Below the pieces are notes generated by a model, which was given only the letters and a program-made list of their open reading frames with translations, was not told where the DNA came from and made no database searches. Below are positions 24,146 through 26,403 of a stretch of 26,403 bases of DNA, in pieces (within the stretch, counting starts at the first letter, position 1; every line of letters begins with the position of its first letter). The DNA comes from CAJQGY01 sp964417685. Lineage in GTDB: Bacteria > Pseudomonadota > Gammaproteobacteria > Magnimaribacterales > D2472. The translations under genes were made by a program, and so were the position numbers. The stretch is taken from contig CAYQIT010000011.1 of NCBI GenBank assembly GCA_964417685.1, forward strand, positions 1 to 26,403. Direction: 5' to 3'.

Positions 24146-24433
24146 ATGGAAATAAACTGGATAGTAGTCGGCTGGATTATAGACATGACTCTTAATGGTT
24201 TAGTGTGGCTCATTATTGCAGCATTCTCTCTGATATTGATTGATATGACTGACACATGGACAAGAAAAGTTATTAAATTAATGGATAAAGCTGATAAATG
24301 GACAAGAAAATTTATAGACATTTTATTTGAGTGGATTCAAAAAAAGAATCTTAAATTAATCTTCAGCATTATATTGGTAATTATTTTTGGCATTCTTGCT
24401 CAACTAGGTGTAATACCTAAGTTGATAACTTAA
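24146..24433 (+). CDS. Small membrane protein of unknown function with an internal repeat
   Basis: A 95-aa protein with an N-terminal membrane segment (about 6-33), a charged amphipathic middle and a C-terminal membrane segment (about 70-90). The middle repeats itself: DTWTRKVIKLMDKA is followed by DKWTRKFIDILFEW. No family recognised and no Shine-Dalgarno seen; the ATG is 6 bp after glmS-tail copy 4. The same reading frame stays open for 66 codons after the TAA stop. Confidence 0.5.
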   Translation: MEINWIVVGWIIDMTLNGLVWLIIAAFSLILIDMTDTWTRKVIKLMDKADKWTRKFIDILFEWIQKKNLKLIFSIILVIIFGILAQLGVIPKLIT

Positions 24434-24472
24434 TATAAAAAAGATATAAAAAAACAATTAGCAATCCTCTTA

Positions 24473-24634
24473 GTGTTAACTCTGTGTCTCTTTGCTGTCA
24501 GCATTATCCTTGATATTGCAAGATACTTCATGAACGGGATGCCAAATTATGACTTTTATGTCCTTCCTAGTGGAGCTTTTATGCTAATGATTGTTCTGCC
24601 AATTCTATATATTTTAATTAATGATTTATTTTAA
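24473..24634 (+). CDS. Possible small membrane protein, or the cut-off tail of the preceding gene
   Basis: From a GTG at 24473 a 53-aa hydrophobic protein is read, with two membrane segments (LCLFAVSIILDIA and FMLMIVLPILYILI). The frame is open back to the TAA of the preceding gene (24431-24433) and is the same frame, with hydrophobic content throughout. It may be an independent gene with a weak start, or the second half of a longer membrane protein split by a nonsense change. Short length keeps confidence low. Confidence 0.35.
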   Translation: MLTLCLFAVSIILDIARYFMNGMPNYDFYVLPSGAFMLMIVLPILYILINDLF

Positions 24635-24645
24635 AACATAATTAA

Positions 24646-24651
24646 TATAAT
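24646..24651 (+). promoter_or_regulatory. Possible -10 element for the gene at 24682
   Basis: A TATAAT lies 30 bp before the start codon in a very AT-rich stretch, where chance matches are common. No -35 is seen. Confidence 0.25.
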
Positions 24652-24681
24652 ATAGATTTTTTATAAACATAAATTAATCAA

Positions 24682-24996
24682 ATGAGAATGTATTTATTGC
24701 TAAGGTACTATCTTAATTTAAATATTAAACTCATAGGAAAGAGCCCCCATACAATAAGCGATAGCTCAACAAGATCGCTTGTTAATGAAGACATCGAATC
24801 AAGGACTGGGGAACTAATTGCTACAAGTACAAATCATCAAGGCGATTATTCGTATAGAGTTATAATTAATAAATTATCCAAAACGCTTTGGCATGGCCAA
24901 ATAAGATATAAAAAAAGCGATGATGAGGCCAGTTCAAAATTAAATTTAATTTATAAAATAAAAAATAAATTTTTCTATATCACACTGATCAAGTAA
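24682..24996 (+). CDS. Hypothetical protein
   Basis: A 104-aa protein, basic, beginning MRMYLLLRYYLNLN and ending YKIKNKFFYITLIK. No membrane helix or known motif is clear; strand-rich ends suggest a small beta protein. A second ATG two codons on is an equal candidate start. It is not flanked by glmS-tail repeats. Confidence 0.4.
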   Translation: MRMYLLLRYYLNLNIKLIGKSPHTISDSSTRSLVNEDIESRTGELIATSTNHQGDYSYRVIINKLSKTLWHGQIRYKKSDDEASSKLNLIYKIKNKFFYITLIK

Positions 24997-25028
24997 TCCA
25001 AATTAATAACTTATACAGAAAAGGGATT

Positions 25029-25050
25029 AGCCCATACAAAGGTGCGGGCT
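25029..25050. repeat. Small inverted repeat between two hypothetical genes
   Basis: AGCCC (25029-25033) and GGGCT (25046-25050) pair across 12 bases. No T run follows, so it is not a typical terminator. Otherwise the 100-bp gap shows nothing. Confidence 0.3.
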
Positions 25051-25096
25051 CAAATGATCCAGCAATTTAGTACAATTAGCAATTAACCTCAAAATA

Positions 25097-25555
25097 ATGA
25101 AAACCATAGCTAGAAATATTTTATTTATTATCGTTGCAATAGCGCATTTTGATCTTTTATCTGAAAATAGAATATCCATAGGAACATACACTCATTTCAA
25201 ATCAAAGCCAGAGCATAACAATAAGCCAATAATAATAAATTACGACTATTTTTACTCAAATAATGAATTCTATGGAATGGCGCTGTTCAATAATTCTTTT
25301 GGTCAATTTTCGCAGTATATATATAAAGGCCACAAATATAATTCAAGACTTAACGGCATTCATTATGAGCTTTCATATGGAATCTTGCATGGCTATAAAG
25401 GCAGGTATCAAGATAGAATACCCATTAATACCAAGGAGGGTTTTGGAATTGGGCTAATACCAAGTATTTATTTTAGCCATAATGATAAACAATCATTTGC
25501 ACTGTCATTAATGGGAAGTGCTGGCTTAATCTTTTCTTATTCTAGGAATTTTTAA
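25097..25555 (+). CDS. Putative secreted or outer-membrane protein
   Basis: A 152-aa protein with an N-terminal hydrophobic segment (NILFIIVAIAHF) that looks like a signal peptide, followed by alternating aromatic and polar stretches (YGMALFNNSFGQFSQYIYKG, GIHYELSYGILHGYKGRY, FGIGLIPSIYFS) and a C-terminal aromatic end (FSYSRNF) as in outer-membrane beta barrels. The GLIPSIYF and SAGLIFSYS strands fit a small barrel. I have seen similar patterns in uncharacterised gammaproteobacterial proteins, but no function is assigned. Confidence 0.55.
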   Translation: MKTIARNILFIIVAIAHFDLLSENRISIGTYTHFKSKPEHNNKPIIINYDYFYSNNEFYGMALFNNSFGQFSQYIYKGHKYNSRLNGIHYELSYGILHGYKGRYQDRIPINTKEGFGIGLIPSIYFSHNDKQSFALSLMGSAGLIFSYSRNF

Positions 25556-25611
25556 TATATAAAAAACGGCTATAGTTATACAGCAAATCATAAATATAAA
25601 AGGGAGAGGCA

Positions 25612-25995
25612 ATGAAAGATATATTAATGCATACAGGAAGAGTAATGCTTGCTCTATATTTTCTAGCGCCTGGCATTGGAAAGTTTGCTGAATGGGAAGC
25701 AAATGTTGCCTTAATGGAGGCTCATAATATGGTCATGATTCCATTCTTGCTGGCAATTGCAGCAGTAGCTCAAGTTGTAGGAGGCATTAGCATGCTTTTA
25801 AATAAATATGTTGTAGCCTGTGCACTAGGTTTTGCAGCCATGACAATACTAATTAATATCAACCTTCATGATTTTTGGAATGTTTACGAAGGCGTAGATG
25901 TTAAACATGAGTACCAAAACTTTTTCAAGAATTTAGGTATATTTGCCGGATTATTGCTTTTGGCTGCAGTGAGCTTGGATCAGGCAGAAAAGTAG
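25612..25995 (+). CDS. DoxX family membrane protein
   Basis: A 127-aa inner-membrane protein with four helices. The N-terminal RVMLALYFLAPGIGKFAEWEANVALMEAHN block, the following AAVAQVVGGISMLL helix and HDFWNV near residue 84 are characteristic of DoxX/SURF4-like proteins. Family members have been linked to thiosulfate oxidation and redox stress, but the role here is unknown. A good Shine-Dalgarno (AGGGAG, 25601-25606) precedes the ATG. Confidence 0.85.
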   Translation: MKDILMHTGRVMLALYFLAPGIGKFAEWEANVALMEAHNMVMIPFLLAIAAVAQVVGGISMLLNKYVVACALGFAAMTILININLHDFWNVYEGVDVKHEYQNFFKNLGIFAGLLLLAAVSLDQAEK

Positions 25996-26062
25996 CCTCA
26001 AAGTAAGATACCCACAACCTAATTCAGGATGCTATATTAAAATTTTTTACTATACTCATAGC

Positions 26063-26107
26063 ATGTGTACATGTTGCTGCTGCAAGCGTTCTTGCTGCGA
26101 AAAATAA
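26063..26107 (+). CDS. Possible cysteine-rich micropeptide
   Basis: ATG to TAA encodes 14 residues, MCTCCCCKRSCCEK, with seven cysteines. A TATACT at 26051-26056 could be a -10, which would make the transcript nearly leaderless. The start is embedded in a CATGT-GT-ACATG inverted repeat (26062-26073). No Shine-Dalgarno is present and such a short frame may be chance; the composition is what makes it worth listing. Confidence 0.25.
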   Translation: MCTCCCCKRSCCEK

Positions 26108-26126
26108 AAGTTATTTAGCCAATAAC
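26100..26126 (-). terminator. Probable rho-independent terminator of the minus-strand gene
   Basis: On the minus strand GTTATT-GGCTA-AATAAC (26126-26110) forms a six-pair stem around the stop codon of the gene at 26115 and is followed by TTTTATTTTT. The stem is AT-rich and so weak, but position and T run fit. Confidence 0.5.
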
Positions 26127-26396
26127 ATTATTTCTTCTTTTGCCCATTGGTTTTTTCATGCCTTTTCGGTAATTCCGCATCATCTTTTTTAAGTCCTTGT
26201 TCTTTAGCGCCCAATCAATTTGCTCTTGGGTTGGCAGGGGTTTCGTTGAAAGGGCAGAAATTCTTTCTTTGATCATGCGCTTTTGTTTTGGATTTAATTC
26301 ACCAGAGTCCAACCTTTCTGTCATCATGGCAATTCTATGAGAGCGGAACTCTTTTACATCTTCAACAGTTTTAATTTTTTTCTTTTTTTGATTCAT
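26115..26396 (-). CDS. Small basic protein of unknown function
   Basis: A 93-aa strongly basic, mostly helical protein beginning MNQKKKKIKTVEDVKEFRSH, with MTERLDSGELNPKQKRMIKERISAL in the middle and MRNYRKGMKKPMGKRR at the end. The charge suggests nucleic-acid or ribosome binding, which is inference. No family recognised. It converges on the DoxX gene; its start lies 7 bp from the window edge, so an earlier start cannot be excluded. Confidence 0.55.
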   Translation of the reverse strand: MNQKKKKIKTVEDVKEFRSHRIAMMTERLDSGELNPKQKRMIKERISALSTKPLPTQEQIDWALKNKDLKKMMRNYRKGMKKPMGKRRNNVIG

Positions 26397-26403
26397 CTCA
26401 GCA

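Noticed and set aside
26082..26095. Hairpin GCAAG-CGTT-CTTGC as a terminator of the DoxX gene
   Set aside because: No T run follows on either strand; it arises from the Cys/Ala-codon-like repeats there.

Overview
The window looks like the replication-origin neighbourhood of a small-genome, AT-rich gammaproteobacterium. Gene order gyrB-recF-dnaN-dnaA (minus) facing rpmH-rnpA-yidC-mnmE, then mnmG-rsmG-parA-parB, the full atpIBEFHAGDC operon and glmU-glmS (plus), is the classical gammaproteobacterial origin layout. Low G+C, tight packing, overlapping genes and several TTG/GTG starts fit a streamlined marine lineage such as SAR86, but that placement is inference from style, not a phylogeny.

Left part (1-8016): the replication/repair operon reads leftward and is cut by the window edge inside gyrB. 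A near-perfect parS site lies in the last codons of recF, just upstream of gyrB. The dnaA-rpmH gap holds a perfect DnaA box that is half of a 17-bp inverted repeat. Rightward from the gap run rpmH, rnpA, yidC and mnmE; yidD, normally between rnpA and yidC, is absent.

Middle (8017-22350): an AT-rich gap separates mnmE from mnmG, and strand composition appears to flip there (G/T-rich plus strand on the left, A/C-rich on the right). mnmG, rsmG, parA and parB are chained by three identical 8-bp overlaps. The ATP synthase operon follows behind a good sigma70-type promoter, then glmU and glmS for UDP-GlcNAc synthesis. ParA/ParB and the parS site together form a chromosome-segregation system.

Right part (22351-26403): an accessory region of small genes (DUF805 membrane protein, short unknowns, an ABM-like protein, a secreted protein, a DoxX protein). 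The most notable find is here. The last codons of glmS (Ser-Val-Thr-Val-Glu-stop), partly with the following flank, recur four more times downstream (near 22929, 23394, 23658 and 24125), each time between small genes. The copies differ almost only at third codon positions, so they look like ends of real glmS genes from diverged relatives. The region therefore looks like a serial insertion array at the glmS tail, with one or few cargo genes per unit and no visible recombinase.
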